From an uncultured Chryseolinea sp. (GTDB lineage Bacteria; Bacteroidota; Bacteroidia; Cytophagales; Cyclobacteriaceae), in contig CAMLER010000344.1 in the NCBI GenBank assembly GCA_946478915.1, forward strand, positions 1-5,919: DNA of 5,919 nucleotides, written 5' to 3'. The notes below the pieces were generated by a model. The model saw nothing but the letters and a program-made list of their open reading frames with translations, was not told the origin of the DNA and made no database searches. How positions within the stretch are numbered: position 1 is the stretch's first letter; each line of letters begins with the position of its first letter. Shown here one piece after another: positions 5,900 through 5,919 of this stretch. Made by a program: the position numbers and the translations under genes.

Positions 5900-5919
5900 G
5901 GCGGAGATGGAAGGATATC

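Larger units (their letters stand above)
5577..5919. other. Non-coding end of the window upstream of the stress protein gene
   Basis: No convincing coding sequence is seen on either strand. A minus-strand frame entering from the right edge stays open for 39 codons but its translation shows no recognisable domain. The stretch contains the promoter side of the stress protein gene, a CATGGA dyad near it, a small dyad CGGTTgttAACCG at 5794-5806, and two long hairpins at 5751-5775 and 5875-5899. No tRNA or known RNA motif was recognised. Confidence 0.6.

Noticed and set aside
5803..5919. Minus-strand frame open from the right edge for 39 codons, as the 3' end of another gene
   Set aside because: Composition is unremarkable, no domain is visible, and part of it is the palindromic hairpin, so the open frame is probably chance.

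Overview
The window looks like chromosomal DNA of a Bacteroidota bacterium, probably a Cytophagales-type environmental or gliding lineage. The evidence is the content: a very long Sec-exported, Ca-motif-rich surface protein of the kind normally secreted by the type IX system, a PorT-like outer-membrane beta-barrel, and a two-domain universal stress protein. Base composition is moderate to AT-rich, the starts lack a strong consensus Shine-Dalgarno, and TAnnTTTG-like promoter words are present. This placement is inferred from protein style, not from a marker gene.

The layout has three genes. From 3508 leftwards to base 1 and beyond, the minus strand is one uninterrupted frame of 1169 complete codons, cut by the window edge. 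It encodes a signal peptide, an Asp/Asn/Gly/Cys-rich metal-binding motif, an eight-unit FG-GAP/VCBS propeller, a conserved linker with VWNQHGYF, a CARDB-like beta domain, and at least five complete and one started SprB/Ig-like module. A 254-base intergenic region (3509-3762) separates it from a divergently transcribed PorT-like barrel gene (3763-4575, plus). That gene converges on a tandem universal stress protein gene (4710-5576, minus); the 134 bases between them carry an imperfect hairpin built from GGTATA-type heptamers. The last 343 bases (5577-5919) hold no convincing gene. They do hold two near-perfect 25-base hairpins that are reverse complements of one another.

Functionally, the two envelope proteins could meet at the cell surface: the large protein as an exported, probably T9SS-sorted adhesin or matrix protein, and the barrel in the outer membrane. 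Only divergent placement supports a partnership. The stress protein is cytoplasmic and is a separate transcription unit. I do not see a defence system, CRISPR array, transposase, tRNA or rRNA. The most unusual material is the domain architecture of the large protein and the two sets of intergenic hairpins.
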